The translations under genes were made by a program, and so were the position numbers. This document shows, piece by piece, positions 10,773 to 20,251 of a stretch of DNA of 64,000 nt; position 1 is the first letter of the stretch; every line of letters starts with the position of its first letter. Source of the DNA: Flavobacterium omnivorum (GTDB lineage: Bacteria > Bacteroidota > Bacteroidia > Flavobacteriales > Flavobacteriaceae); assembly GCF_900099915.1 (NCBI RefSeq), contig NZ_FNDB01000005.1, positions 186,001-250,000 of the forward strand, in the 5' to 3' direction. The notes under the pieces are model-generated. The model was not told the DNA's origin and ran no database searches. It worked only from the letters and a program-made list of their open reading frames with translations.

Positions 10773-10780
10773 TACATTTG
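10773..10780 (+). promoter_or_regulatory. -7 box of the promoter for the gene at 10815
   Basis: TACATTTG matches TAnnTTTG and lies 34 nt before the ATG. A second -7 box at 10710-10717 on the opposite strand serves DUF4834, so 10693-10814 is a divergent promoter region. Confidence 0.5.
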
Positions 10781-10814
10781 AAAAGCGTTGTCAATTTTTA
10801 ATTAAAAAACTACT

Positions 10815-11750
10815 ATGCAAAAAATAAAAATCTTGCTTGCAACAGTCCTATTAACAATATCAAGCATTCATTATGGACAACATACTGATCAAATCAACTC
10901 TAATAGACCAGGCGAAACTATGTCTGCTTACTCCGTGGGAAAATCAGTTATTCAAATAGAAACAGGCCTATATGGAATCAAACAAAAACATAATCTACTA
11001 AATTATGATGCTATTGGTTTTGGAATTGATGCTACACTGCGCTGGGGATTGTTCATGGAAAGGCTCGAATTGATAGCAGACATACAATACCAAAACGAGA
11101 AATACAATTCGTTATTTAACAACTCCAATATTGCAGACTTCAAACAGACAATTTTAGGAGCTAAGTTTTTAATTTACGATCCTTTTAAAAACTATGAGAA
11201 AAAAGTTAACATTTATAGCTGGAAAGCCAACAGAAAATTCAATTGGCGCCAATTAATGCCTGCCGTTTCATTATTTGCTGGGGCTAATTTCACGATGACA
11301 GATAATCCTTATGCTTTCTCTCCAGCATCCAGTATATCGCCAAAAATCATGTTGATCACCCAAAATCACTTAGGTGATGGCAAATGGGTTTTTGTGACTA
11401 ACATCATTGCAGATTATGTAACGACCGATTTTCCAAGTTATGGCTATGTAGTAACGTTAACAAGAGGATTTAATGACAAATGGTCTGGATTTGTGGAAAA
11501 CCAAGGATTTAAAAGTGATTTTTACAGCGATGCCATCGTTCGTGGAGGTGCTGCTTATTTAATAAATAAAGACCTTCAAATTGATGCGTCCATAAGCTCA
11601 AGCCTGAAAGACACACCGTCTATCGTTTATGGAGGAATTGGATTTTCATGGCGTTATGATGCTAATTATAAAGAAGTACGCGTAAATATTGACTCCGGTG
11701 ATTCAGGAGAAAAAGCAGAGAAAAGAGCCAAAAAGACAAAAAAAGGATAA
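10815..11750 (+). CDS. Outer-membrane transporter-like protein (phenol MetA-type barrel)
   Basis: A 311-residue secreted protein with signal peptide MQKIKILLATVLLTISSIHYGQ. It then has DQINSNRPGETMSAYSVGKSVIQIETG, the usual opening of the Phenol_MetA_deg-like transporter family in Bacteroidota. Alternating hydrophobic strands suggest an outer-membrane beta-barrel. The C-terminus is a highly charged tail (EKAEKRAKKTKKG) after the last strand, which is unusual for a barrel. The annotated link to phenol degradation is only a domain name; no degradation genes lie nearby. The next gene starts 21 bp downstream. Confidence 0.65.
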   Translation: MQKIKILLATVLLTISSIHYGQHTDQINSNRPGETMSAYSVGKSVIQIETGLYGIKQKHNLLNYDAIGFGIDATLRWGLFMERLELIADIQYQNEKYNSLFNNSNIADFKQTILGAKFLIYDPFKNYEKKVNIYSWKANRKFNWRQLMPAVSLFAGANFTMTDNPYAFSPASSISPKIMLITQNHLGDGKWVFVTNIIADYVTTDFPSYGYVVTLTRGFNDKWSGFVENQGFKSDFYSDAIVRGGAAYLINKDLQIDASISSSLKDTPSIVYGGIGFSWRYDANYKEVRVNIDSGDSGEKAEKRAKKTKKG

Positions 11751-11771
11751 TATAGAATTTTAAGAAATACC

Positions 11772-12893
11772 ATGATTACAATAAAAGAAGCGATTACGAA
11801 AAGTGAATTAACAGCGTATATAAAATTTCCTTTTTCTTTATATAAAGACAACAAATATTGGATTCCCCCTATTATTGCTGACGAATTAGAAACCTTTGAT
11901 AAAACAAAAAATCCTGCTTTTGAAGATGCCGAAGCCTATTTTTTCCTAGCCTATATAGACAATTCAATCGTAGGGCGAATTGCAGCAATAATAAATTGGA
12001 AAGAAGTAAAAAATCAACAAAAAATGAAAGTCCGCTTTGGTTGGTTTGATACCATTGACGATATTGAGGTAACAAAAGCATTACTCGAAAAAGTGTATGA
12101 ATTGGGGCGAAAAAACAACTTAGAATATGTTGAAGGCCCAATGGGGTTTTCAAACTTAGACAAAGTTGGTGTGCTAACTGAAGGGTTTGACGAAATTGGA
12201 ACCATGATCACGTGGTATAATCATCCGTATTATGCAGATCATTTTGAAAAGCTGGGTTACATCAAAGAGAAAGAATATATTGAAAGTAAATTTCCTTTCG
12301 CGAATGTAAAACCGGAATTTTTCAAGAAAGCCAATGATCTAGTGAAGAAAAGATATCAATTGGCGCCGTTAAATTTTAAAACCACTAAAGAAATAATGCC
12401 TCATGTGGATAAAATGTTTGATTTATTCAATGAATCTTATGCTTCGTTATCCTCTTTTGTAGCAATTTCAGATACCCAAAAAGAATATTTCAAGAAAAAC
12501 TATATCAGCTTTATCAATCCCGAATATGTCAAATTCGTGGAGGATAAAGATCATAATATTGTAGCTTTTAGTATTGTGATGCCTGATTTTGCGGAAGCTT
12601 TAAAAAAATCGAAAGGAAAATTATTCCCTTTTGGATTTTTGCATTTGCTAAGGGCTAAAAAGCAAAGTAAAAGTGTTATTTTTTATTTAATAGGCGTCCA
12701 TCCTGACTATCAAAACAAGGCGGTAACTGCAATAATTTTCAATGAATACTATGAGACCTTCACTGAAAAGGGAATTATAAACTGCTTCAGAACTCCTGAG
12801 CTAGCTGATAATGCAGCTAGTATTAACTTATGGAAGCATTTTTATCCCGTTATTCACAAACGAAGATGTACTTTTCGGAAAGAATTATCATAG
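11772..12893 (+). CDS. GNAT-fold-like protein of unknown function
   Basis: A cytoplasmic protein of 373 residues starting MITIKEAITKSELTAYIKFPFSLYKDNKYWIPPI. This is a conserved opening of a widespread Bacteroidota family with two N-acetyltransferase-like halves. GPMGFSNLDKVGVLTEGFDE in the middle and YLIGVHPDYQNKAVTAII near the C-terminus resemble acyl-CoA loop segments. Some databases label relatives as GTP cyclohydrolase, which nothing in the sequence supports. It is probably co-transcribed with the barrel gene 21 bp upstream and is followed by a terminator. The acyl acceptor is unknown. Confidence 0.65.
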   Translation: MITIKEAITKSELTAYIKFPFSLYKDNKYWIPPIIADELETFDKTKNPAFEDAEAYFFLAYIDNSIVGRIAAIINWKEVKNQQKMKVRFGWFDTIDDIEVTKALLEKVYELGRKNNLEYVEGPMGFSNLDKVGVLTEGFDEIGTMITWYNHPYYADHFEKLGYIKEKEYIESKFPFANVKPEFFKKANDLVKKRYQLAPLNFKTTKEIMPHVDKMFDLFNESYASLSSFVAISDTQKEYFKKNYISFINPEYVKFVEDKDHNIVAFSIVMPDFAEALKKSKGKLFPFGFLHLLRAKKQSKSVIFYLIGVHPDYQNKAVTAIIFNEYYETFTEKGIINCFRTPELADNAASINLWKHFYPVIHKRRCTFRKELS

Positions 12894-12906
12894 AGTCTAG
12901 AGAGGA

Positions 12907-12932
12907 AATCCCATTTACCAATGGGGTTTTTT
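12907..12932 (+). terminator. Intrinsic terminator after the GNAT-like gene
   Basis: Stem CCCATT/AATGGG with loop TACC, followed by G and TTTTTT, 17 bp after the stop at 12893. Confidence 0.7.
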
Positions 12933-12963
12933 GATTCTATCTCCGATTTTGGCTTGCTTTACT

Positions 12964-13437
12964 CTATAAAGGTTTCGAGTGAAATTTCTCTCTATACAAA
13001 ATGCTTTTTCCATCGAATTTTAATTGTTTTCTATCTTTGAAAATTACTTTTCCGGAAGCCTTTTCGACAACATCTCCATAACCTTCTACGTACGTATTTC
13101 CTTTTTTCAAGAAAACAACCTGTCGAACGGATGAAATACCTTCAGACATAAAGGTATATTCGGCAAGAAGCGTATCGCCTTTTAGTTCTCCAATAAGTGT
13201 TCCTTCATTTTTATCTTTTTCGTAAAAATTGTAAATTAATTTTCCCGATAGTATCTGATTTCCTTTTATTGTCAGATTCATTAAAATAGTATCTTTTTTA
13301 ATGTTACCACTATAAAACTGCTGAGAAATAGGCTCTTCAATATCATTTTTTTCTGGAGTTACATCAGTTCCTTTTTGTTTTTTACAAGAAACGAGAACAC
13401 TCACCAAAGCGAGAATCAACACACGTATTTTTGTCAT
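12964..13437 (-). CDS. Small lipoprotein of unknown function
   Basis: The 157-residue product starts MTKIRVLILALVSVLVSCKKQKG. It has a lipoprotein signal peptide with lipobox LVSC and a lysine-rich region after the cysteine, so it is probably anchored in the membrane facing the periplasm. The mature part is rich in short beta strands with repeated YxG and KGDTLLAEYTF patterns, suggesting a small beta domain. The ATG at 13437 was chosen because the frame upstream (to 13491) encodes no signal peptide. I do not recognise a family. It lies downstream of the acyltransferase gene but a terminator separates them. Confidence 0.65.
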   Translation of the reverse strand: MTKIRVLILALVSVLVSCKKQKGTDVTPEKNDIEEPISQQFYSGNIKKDTILMNLTIKGNQILSGKLIYNFYEKDKNEGTLIGELKGDTLLAEYTFMSEGISSVRQVVFLKKGNTYVEGYGDVVEKASGKVIFKDRKQLKFDGKSILYREKFHSKPL

Positions 13438-13490
13438 ATCCCTTTGTTTAATTTTAATAAATATAGGGTATTTCCATTGGATTGGAACCA

Positions 13491-13527
13491 AAAAAAATCT
13501 CAGTCACCGTGGTGAATGAGATTTTTT
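13491..13527 (-). terminator. Bidirectional-looking terminator after the acyltransferase gene
   Basis: Stem ATCTCA-G-TCACC / GGTGA-A-TGAGAT with a 2-nt loop, flanked by A7 and T6. On the minus strand it lies 60 bp after the stop of the gene ending at 13588. Confidence 0.8.
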
Positions 13528-13587
13528 ACTTTTTAATTTTCAGTTTTATTGCCTCATTTTCTTATAACGAAAAGAGTGGCTGTGGAA

Positions 13588-14850
13588 CTATGCGTCTAAA
13601 TCTACTGTTGTTCTAGATGCAATTTCTTTGTACGTTCCATTTTCTAATTTTTCACGAATCGCTTCAAAGGCAGTAAGTGTTTCCTCTACATCTGATAACG
13701 TATGAGACGTGGTCGGAATCATTCTCAACAAGATAATTCCTTTTGGAATCACCGGATAGATTACAATAGACAAGAAAATACCGTAATTCTCTCTTAAATC
13801 ATTTACCATAATCATTGCTTCTGGTACACTTCCTTCAAGATATACAGGAGTCACACAAGTATTTGTATCTCCAATATTAAAGTTACGTTCTCTCAATCCG
13901 TTTTGTAATGCATTTACATTTTCCCACAATTTATCTTTTAATTCTGGGTGATTGCGCAACAATTCTAAACGCTTCAACGAACCAATTGTTTGAATCATTG
14001 GTAATGCCTTAGCAAACATTTGGGAACGCAAATTATATTTCAAATAGTCAATAATATCTTTATCTGCAGCTATAAAAGCACCAATATTAGCCATCGATTT
14101 TGCAAAAGTAGAGAAATAAACATCTATACCATCTTGACAACCTTGCTCCTCACCTGCTCCGGCTCCTGTTTTTCCAAGTGTCCCAAAACCATGTGCATCA
14201 TCAACCAATAAACGGAAATTATATTTTTCCTTCATGGCAACAATTTCTTTCAATTTCCCTTGTTGTCCGCGCATTCCAAAAACACCTTCTGTAATAAAAA
14301 GAATTCCTCCTCCTGTTACCTCAGCTAATTTTGTAGCACGTTGCAAGTTTTTTTCCATACTCGCTAGGTCATTGTGTCGGTATGTAAAACGTTTCCCCAT
14401 GTGCAAACGAACTCCATCAATAATACAAGCATGAGCATCAACGTCATATACAATTACATCATTTTTTGTAGCCAAAGCATCAATTGTAGACATGATTCCT
14501 TGGTATCCAAAATTCAATAAATATGCCGACTCTTTCTTTACAAAAGCTGCCAATTCATTCTCTAATTGCTCATGATATTTAGTGTGACCGCTCATCATAC
14601 GCGCTCCCATTGGGTAAGCCGCACCGTATTGTACAGCTGCTTCTGTATCAGCCTTACGTACTTCAGGGTGATTAGCAAGCCCTAAATAGTCATTCAAACT
14701 CCAATTTAAAATATCTTTTCCACCAAACTGCATTCTTGGACCCAACTCACCTTCTAATTTAGGAAAAACAAAATATCCTTCTGCTTGTGATGCCCATTTT
14801 CCTAACGGTCCTTTATTGTTTTGAATCCTTTCGAATAAATCTTTTACCAT
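13588..14850 (-). CDS. PLP-dependent alpha-oxoamine synthase: cysteate/serine fatty acyltransferase
   Basis: A 420-residue fold-type I PLP enzyme of the AONS family. It has WSLNDYLGLANHPEV, the glycine-rich GARMMSGHTKYHEQLE, the PLP-contacting LLVDDAHGFGTLG, and the Schiff-base lysine in STFAKSMANIG. These are close to serine palmitoyltransferase. In Flavobacterium the AONS enzyme of this type condenses cysteate with a fatty acyl thioester as the first step of capnine (sulfonolipid) synthesis, a lipid linked to gliding. In Sphingobacteria and Bacteroides close relatives use serine. Substrate choice cannot be read from the sequence alone. It is transcribed alone from a TATTTTTG box at 14887. 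Confidence 0.88.
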   Translation of the reverse strand: MVKDLFERIQNNKGPLGKWASQAEGYFVFPKLEGELGPRMQFGGKDILNWSLNDYLGLANHPEVRKADTEAAVQYGAAYPMGARMMSGHTKYHEQLENELAAFVKKESAYLLNFGYQGIMSTIDALATKNDVIVYDVDAHACIIDGVRLHMGKRFTYRHNDLASMEKNLQRATKLAEVTGGGILFITEGVFGMRGQQGKLKEIVAMKEKYNFRLLVDDAHGFGTLGKTGAGAGEEQGCQDGIDVYFSTFAKSMANIGAFIAADKDIIDYLKYNLRSQMFAKALPMIQTIGSLKRLELLRNHPELKDKLWENVNALQNGLRERNFNIGDTNTCVTPVYLEGSVPEAMIMVNDLRENYGIFLSIVIYPVIPKGIILLRMIPTTSHTLSDVEETLTAFEAIREKLENGTYKEIASRTTVDLDA

Positions 14851-14886
14851 AATATATCAAGTAATAATTTTAATTTTAAGAAGTTG

Positions 14887-14894
14887 CAAAAATA
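14887..14894 (-). promoter_or_regulatory. -7 box of the acyltransferase promoter
   Basis: TATTTTTG on the minus strand, 36 nt before the ATG at 14850; no well-placed TTG at -33. Confidence 0.45.
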
Positions 14895-15111
14895 ATTATT
14901 TAAATTTTATAAAGGACTTGAAAGTAAATTTATTTTTCAGGCTTTATGTTATTGTCTCTTTAGAACTAGTTTCTGTTGTATAATATACGATTTAAGAGAT
15001 TATGAAATAATGCGTGATTTCTTAGTATGACAATACAAAATGAACTAATGTTACCTAATAAAGGATTATATTAAACCGGAAGCCTCGTGCCATTTTCAAT
15101 GATAAACATTG

Positions 15112-15119
15112 TATATTTG
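15112..15119 (+). promoter_or_regulatory. -7 box for the DUF2157 operon
   Basis: TATATTTG matches TAnnTTTG and lies 19 nt before the ATG at 15139. Confidence 0.5.
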
Positions 15120-15138
15120 ATTCATAGAAACATAGTTT

Positions 15139-16422
15139 ATGTCTGACAAAATAATAAATGAACTGGAAGAACTACTCCATGCGAACGTAGTGACTACAGA
15201 AACCGCCGAAAATATACGCGAATATTTCCACCAAAAAAAGGAAGAAAGCCACAACAGACTCTCTTCTATTTTTGGAATTTTGGGAGCTATCCTTGTTGGA
15301 CTTGGAATTATTCTTGTTTTCGCTCACAATTGGGACAATCTTTCCCGATTAACTAAAATAATCTTGTCGTTCCTTCCCCTTATTGTTGGTCAATTATTAT
15401 GTGGTTATTCTATTTTAAAAAAATCTGAAAGCACTGTTTGGAAAGAAACATCGTCCGTTTTTTTATTCTTTGCCATTGGCGCAAACATTTCATTAGTTGC
15501 TCAAGTGTATAACATTCCTGGAGATTTAGATTCTTTTATAATTACTTGGATGCTATTGAGTTTGCCTTTGGTTTATCTACTTCAATCCTCTATAGTTTCA
15601 CTTTTATATATTGTAGGAATTACATATTATTGCTGTAATTCTAATTACTTTACCTATCCAAGTACTCAATCTTTTTTATATTGGTTATTGCTTTTAGGAA
15701 TCGTTCCACATTATTATCAGCTGGTAAAAACCAAAGCATTAAGCAACTTTACACTGTTTCACAACTGGTTTATTTCTATATCAATTGTAATTTGTCTCGA
15801 TACAATTTCTCATAAAAATGGATATTTACTGTATTTGAGTTACATGAGTTTGTTCACTATTTTTTATTTCATTGGTAAAACATCATTCTTTGACAAACAA
15901 AAATTAAAAAATAACAGCTTTCTCATCGTTGGAAAATTAGGAATACTTTATCTGTTATTACTGTATAGTTTTAAATGGTTTTGGAATAAATCTTTTTACA
16001 AAACGGATTCAATTTCAGAAACACTGCTATCGATAGAATTCATAATTGCTTGTGCACTCACATTGATTGCCGCTCTCTTATTTTACAAAAAAAACAGTCG
16101 AACGAATTTTAAGGAAGTTTCTCTTTTAGAACTTGTATTCTTGATGAATATATTTCCTCTTATTAGTGCCTATGAGTTTTCAATAGTGGCCAATGTAATC
16201 GTTTTATTCATTGGTATCTTCGAGGTTAAACGTGGTATTAAATTAAATCATCTGGGACTATTGAATTTTGGATTACTCCTAATTACTATTCTTATTATAT
16301 GTCGTTTTTTTGATACGGATTTAAGTTTCGTCCTTCGAGGGATTCTATTTATAACGATTGGTTTAGGATTCTTCTTAGCTAATTATTTCATCCTTAAAAA
16401 AAGAAATAGAAATGAAAAATAA
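15139..16422 (+). CDS. DUF2157 membrane protein
   Basis: A 427-residue protein with a short soluble helix at the N-terminus, then about 11 hydrophobic helices. The segment GILGAILVGLGIILVFAHNWDNLSRLTKII is the DUF2157 signature, in which a conserved AHNWD follows the first membrane helix. Molecular function is unknown. The stop overlaps the start of the next gene by 11 bp, so the two are translationally coupled; DUF2157 and GDYXXLXY proteins are commonly found side by side. Confidence 0.85.
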   Translation: MSDKIINELEELLHANVVTTETAENIREYFHQKKEESHNRLSSIFGILGAILVGLGIILVFAHNWDNLSRLTKIILSFLPLIVGQLLCGYSILKKSESTVWKETSSVFLFFAIGANISLVAQVYNIPGDLDSFIITWMLLSLPLVYLLQSSIVSLLYIVGITYYCCNSNYFTYPSTQSFLYWLLLLGIVPHYYQLVKTKALSNFTLFHNWFISISIVICLDTISHKNGYLLYLSYMSLFTIFYFIGKTSFFDKQKLKNNSFLIVGKLGILYLLLLYSFKWFWNKSFYKTDSISETLLSIEFIIACALTLIAALLFYKKNSRTNFKEVSLLELVFLMNIFPLISAYEFSIVANVIVLFIGIFEVKRGIKLNHLGLLNFGLLLITILIICRFFDTDLSFVLRGILFITIGLGFFLANYFILKKRNRNEK

Positions 16423-16972
16423 GAAAATCACACTCCTAATTTTCATCTTGGTTATTGTCGCGCAATTTTACGTTCCATTGCAAATGATGTTCAATCAGGA
16501 AGATATTATGAAAACTGGAACCGAATTCAAATTCCAGACGGCTCCAATAGATCCCTATGATCCGTTGAGAGGGAAATACATTACTTTATTCTTTAAAGAA
16601 AGAGAAATCACGGTGCAAAACAATATTAAATGGCGTAGCAGTGAAACGGTTTTTGCAACACTCACTACCGACAAAAATGGGTTCGCCAAAATCAGTTCTA
16701 TTTCTAAAATGAAACCAAAAAATAGCGAATCATATATTAAAACAAAAATTAGTTTGGGGTATATGAACTCCAAAATAATAATTGATTTTCCTTTCAATCG
16801 GTATTATATGAATGAAGATATAGCGCAAAAAGCCGAGAAAATCTATCAGGAATTCTCTATCAAAAAGAAAAACGAAACGTACGCTTTAGTGGCTGTAAAA
16901 AATGGAGAAGCGGTACTCATAGATGTTCGTATCAATGAAGTTTCAATTAAAGATTTGGCATCCAAAAAATAA
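16412..16972 (+). CDS. GDYXXLXY domain protein
   Basis: A 186-residue protein with an N-terminal membrane anchor (KITLLIFILVIVAQFYVPLQMM). It carries the family motif as PIDPYDPLRGKYITLFF, where the usual GDYxxLxY reads GKYITLFF. The rest is a predicted periplasmic beta domain. It starts inside the end of the DUF2157 gene, in keeping with a two-gene unit whose products probably act together in the membrane. The D to K and Y to F changes in the name-giving motif are noted but do not affect the assignment. Function is unknown. Confidence 0.8.
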   Translation: MKNKKITLLIFILVIVAQFYVPLQMMFNQEDIMKTGTEFKFQTAPIDPYDPLRGKYITLFFKEREITVQNNIKWRSSETVFATLTTDKNGFAKISSISKMKPKNSESYIKTKISLGYMNSKIIIDFPFNRYYMNEDIAQKAEKIYQEFSIKKKNETYALVAVKNGEAVLIDVRINEVSIKDLASKK

Positions 16973-17035
16973 AAAAAATACAATTCAAAAGAATAATCTG
17001 TACCTTTCAAGTACGAAAATTAACAACATTACAAA

Positions 17036-17833
17036 ATGTCACAAGATACTAAGGAATTAAAATTGGCTGTTCTCATTGATGCTGATAATGTTCCATACAG
17101 CAATGTAAAAGGAATGATGGAAGAAATTGCTAAATTTGGTACGCCAACCACCAAACGCATTTACGCCGATTGGACTAAACCAAATGCTGGCGGCTGGAAA
17201 AGTGTTTTATTAGAACATGCCATTACACCTATTCAACAATACAGCTACACCGTGGGTAAAAATTCGTCGGATTCAGCGATGATTATTGACGCTATGGATT
17301 TGTTATATTCGGATAAAGTCGATGGTTTTTGTATTGTTTCTAGCGATTCTGATTTTACGCGTCTAGCCATTCGTTTGAGAGAATCTGGAATGAAAGTTAT
17401 TGGAATTGGAGAGAAAAAAACACCCAATTCTTTTATTGTTGCTTGTGACCGATTTATTTATATCGAGGTTTTAGATGGCGCTATCCAGAAAAAAGCTAAA
17501 AAACGTTCCGCAGATACTATAAAACCTGCTGGAAAACCTGCTGGAAAAACAGTTGAAAAACCGATAGAGAAATCATTGAGCAAAATCGACACAGAAACCA
17601 TTGAATTGATTGAAACCACCATAGAAGATATTTGCGATGATGATGGATGGGCATTTCTAGGTGATGTGGGAAACCTAATCGTAAAAAGAAAACCGGAATT
17701 TGATCCTAGAAATTATGGTTTTGTAAAATTAACTCCTATGCTAAAATCATTAACTGATATCTTGGAAATAGACGAACGAGAATCTGAAAAAAAAGGAATC
17801 AAACATGTATATGTACGATTGCGTTTCAGCTAA
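17036..17833 (+). CDS. NYN-domain putative RNase with C-terminal OST-HTH/LOTUS domain
   Basis: A cytoplasmic protein of 265 residues. The N-terminal 145 residues are a PIN-like NYN domain. Acidic metal-site residues are visible in VLIDADNVPY, NSSDSAMIIDAMDLLY and CIVSSDSDFTRLAIRLRESG. A lysine-rich linker (residues about 150-180) leads to a C-terminal winged helix (about 185-265) of the OST-HTH/LOTUS type that binds RNA. The pair is known in putative bacterial RNA-processing nucleases. The stop overlaps the convergent histidine kinase gene by 4 bp. RNA target unknown. Confidence 0.85.
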   Translation: MSQDTKELKLAVLIDADNVPYSNVKGMMEEIAKFGTPTTKRIYADWTKPNAGGWKSVLLEHAITPIQQYSYTVGKNSSDSAMIIDAMDLLYSDKVDGFCIVSSDSDFTRLAIRLRESGMKVIGIGEKKTPNSFIVACDRFIYIEVLDGAIQKKAKKRSADTIKPAGKPAGKTVEKPIEKSLSKIDTETIELIETTIEDICDDDGWAFLGDVGNLIVKRKPEFDPRNYGFVKLTPMLKSLTDILEIDERESEKKGIKHVYVRLRFS

Positions 17834-20211
17834 ACTAATTTTTTTACTGTTTCATATAAGGTTTCTTTCTTTATAGGTTTGGATAAATAATGATTCATCC
17901 CAATGTCCTTAACCCGCTGCTTTGTGGTTTCCATCACATCAGCGGTTATGGCAATAATAGGTATATTTACATTCTCTGCTCCTGCTTCTCCATTTCTAAT
18001 TGCAATTGTCGCTTCGTATCCATCCATAACTGGCATTTGAAGATCCATTAAGACAATATCAAATTGATTTATTTTGAATGCCTCGAGTGCTTCTTGTCCA
18101 TTATTGACATAAATAACGGTGGTGTTCAACCATTTTTTAGTTATCATTTTAACAACCATTTGATTAATGGGGTTGTCTTCCACTACCAAAATAGTTTTAC
18201 CGCCTAAATCGCAAACTACGGGCTCAATTCCTGTTACTTCCTTTTTTTCCTGTATTATTACATCAAAATCTAATTCAATTATGCACGTTGTTCCTTGGTT
18301 GACTGTACTATTCATTTCGATAGTTCCATTTTGCATATTGACCAATGTTTTCACGATATAAAGACCCAATCCAAGTCCACCAAATTGGCGCTTATCATTA
18401 CTATTATTTTGAAAAAAAGAAGCAAAAATACGGTCCATTTTTTCTTTTGGAACTCCTACACCTGAATCAGAAATAGTCAAAATTAAACGAGCTCTATTGT
18501 TCGCTTTCAGTTCACTATCAATAATAAATTTAATAAAACCTGTGGATGTAAATTTTAAAGCATTATTTAGAACATTATTAACAATCTGTTGTAAACGAGT
18601 TTGATCCCCAAATAATAAATGAGGAACAATTCTTGAGGCAGAAAATTCAAACTGCAATCCTTTTTCTATGGCAATTCGATTGGCATTATCTTTTAAATGC
18701 TGCAAAACCTGCAAGGGATCAAATTGATTCATTTCCAACTTCAATTCCCCTTTTTCAATTTTAGAAAAATCTAAAATATCATTAACAGAACTTAATAAAC
18801 TATGAGATGAATATTTTATGACCTGACAGTTTTGTTTAATTTTATCATCCTGAACTTCACTAGAAATGGAATCAATCAAGTTTACAATAGCATTCAATGG
18901 CGTTCGCAATTCATGACTGATGTTGGACAAGAAGTAAGACTTCAAATCGTTCATTTCTTCAGAACGGATCAAGGCTATCCGATTGAGTTCATTTTTTTCG
19001 TTTTTCAAATTTCTAATTAATTTGGACATCGAAAGGGATAGGAAAATAACCTCTAAACCGGTTCCCAATTTCGAACTGTTTTGAGTAAAAAAGGTATTCG
19101 GTAATAATCCGAAATTGTACAAAATAAAGATGCCAAAACCTGTGATTAAAAATAAAATACCAGCAGTAAAGAAGGCATCTACGGGCTTCCTTTTATAATA
19201 GAGATAGGCTATCGAATAAACAATTAAGATTAGAAATACGAGTGTAAGCACATTAACCAAAATGTAAGAAAACAACAAAATGGACGGGATAAAAATAACG
19301 CAGAACAATAAGGAAAACAACAAACCATAGGCAACATTAAAAAGAATGTAGATTTTTCGACTATTACTTTTAATTTTCAAAAATAACTCACTGTATTTAC
19401 CCGATAGAAAAACCGCAATAATCGCTATAAACAATAAGGCATGATTAGAAAACCAACCTGCATTTGGCGTAACGAATTTAAAGAAAAATCCATCTAAAGC
19501 AAATTGTAACAAACCCACAAAAAAAACATACAAACTATAGTATAAAAAGATCTTATCGCTCAAAGCAAAAAAGAAGAAGAAATAGATTATCGCAACAATG
19601 ACTAAAATTCCATAAAACATACCAAAGAATAATTGTTCATTTGATATCATTGTCATAAAACTTTCTGCTGAATACAGCATGACTGGAATTTTAATAGCTT
19701 CACCATCACTCTTTAAATGCAAATACAACTGCTGAGTCGATCTTGGCGCAAGGTCTATTTTGAAAATAGCTTTACGGTTCTCAAAACTTCGTTCCGAATA
19801 CGGAATGGCATCACCACTTACTAATTTTGTAATTTTCCCATTAATACTATCTACGCTATATAATTCGACTAAATCAGTAATAGGTCTGGCCGTTTCTAAG
19901 TAGTAATTCAAGCTAGAATTAGTCGGGTTTTTTAGTACTGTTTTTGACCAGAAATTATTTTGAGTAAAACCTAAATCGTCATTTTCAGTTTCTAATTGTA
20001 GTGGTTTCAAAGCATCAAAATTAGCCATAACAAATTTCACATCTAAATTTCTTTGACCTACATCAGCAATCGTGGTGTATTTGTGTAAAGAAATTTTTTG
20101 AGGAATTGCATCTCTTGGGAAGACATACTGTGCATACGTATTAGAAAAAAACAAGACGAAAAATAAAAATTTTGAAACAGCAAGTGGCTGTTTATCTATT
20201 TTTAGACTCAT
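17830..20211 (-). CDS. Hybrid sensor histidine kinase (7TMR-DISM, HisKA, HATPase, REC)
   Basis: The 793-residue product begins MSLKIDKQPLAVSKFLFFVLFFSNTYAQ (signal peptide). It has a periplasmic 7TMR-DISM extracellular domain, seven hydrophobic helices, then a HisKA domain with FLSNISHELRTP (His433). The HATPase domain has DSGVGVPKEK and GGLGLGLYIVK. The C-terminal receiver has VLMDLQMP (Asp723) and a conserved SKPI lysine. It is probably a sensor of carbohydrate-type or envelope signals passing phosphate to an HPt partner not seen here. The ATG at 20211 was preferred over the upstream frame to 20271, which reads through a leader hairpin. Confidence 0.9.
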   Translation of the reverse strand: MSLKIDKQPLAVSKFLFFVLFFSNTYAQYVFPRDAIPQKISLHKYTTIADVGQRNLDVKFVMANFDALKPLQLETENDDLGFTQNNFWSKTVLKNPTNSSLNYYLETARPITDLVELYSVDSINGKITKLVSGDAIPYSERSFENRKAIFKIDLAPRSTQQLYLHLKSDGEAIKIPVMLYSAESFMTMISNEQLFFGMFYGILVIVAIIYFFFFFALSDKIFLYYSLYVFFVGLLQFALDGFFFKFVTPNAGWFSNHALLFIAIIAVFLSGKYSELFLKIKSNSRKIYILFNVAYGLLFSLLFCVIFIPSILLFSYILVNVLTLVFLILIVYSIAYLYYKRKPVDAFFTAGILFLITGFGIFILYNFGLLPNTFFTQNSSKLGTGLEVIFLSLSMSKLIRNLKNEKNELNRIALIRSEEMNDLKSYFLSNISHELRTPLNAIVNLIDSISSEVQDDKIKQNCQVIKYSSHSLLSSVNDILDFSKIEKGELKLEMNQFDPLQVLQHLKDNANRIAIEKGLQFEFSASRIVPHLLFGDQTRLQQIVNNVLNNALKFTSTGFIKFIIDSELKANNRARLILTISDSGVGVPKEKMDRIFASFFQNNSNDKRQFGGLGLGLYIVKTLVNMQNGTIEMNSTVNQGTTCIIELDFDVIIQEKKEVTGIEPVVCDLGGKTILVVEDNPINQMVVKMITKKWLNTTVIYVNNGQEALEAFKINQFDIVLMDLQMPVMDGYEATIAIRNGEAGAENVNIPIIAITADVMETTKQRVKDIGMNHYLSKPIKKETLYETVKKLV

Positions 20212-20251
20212 AGTTTGTGAATTGTTATTAATTAAAAACAGATACGTTAAA

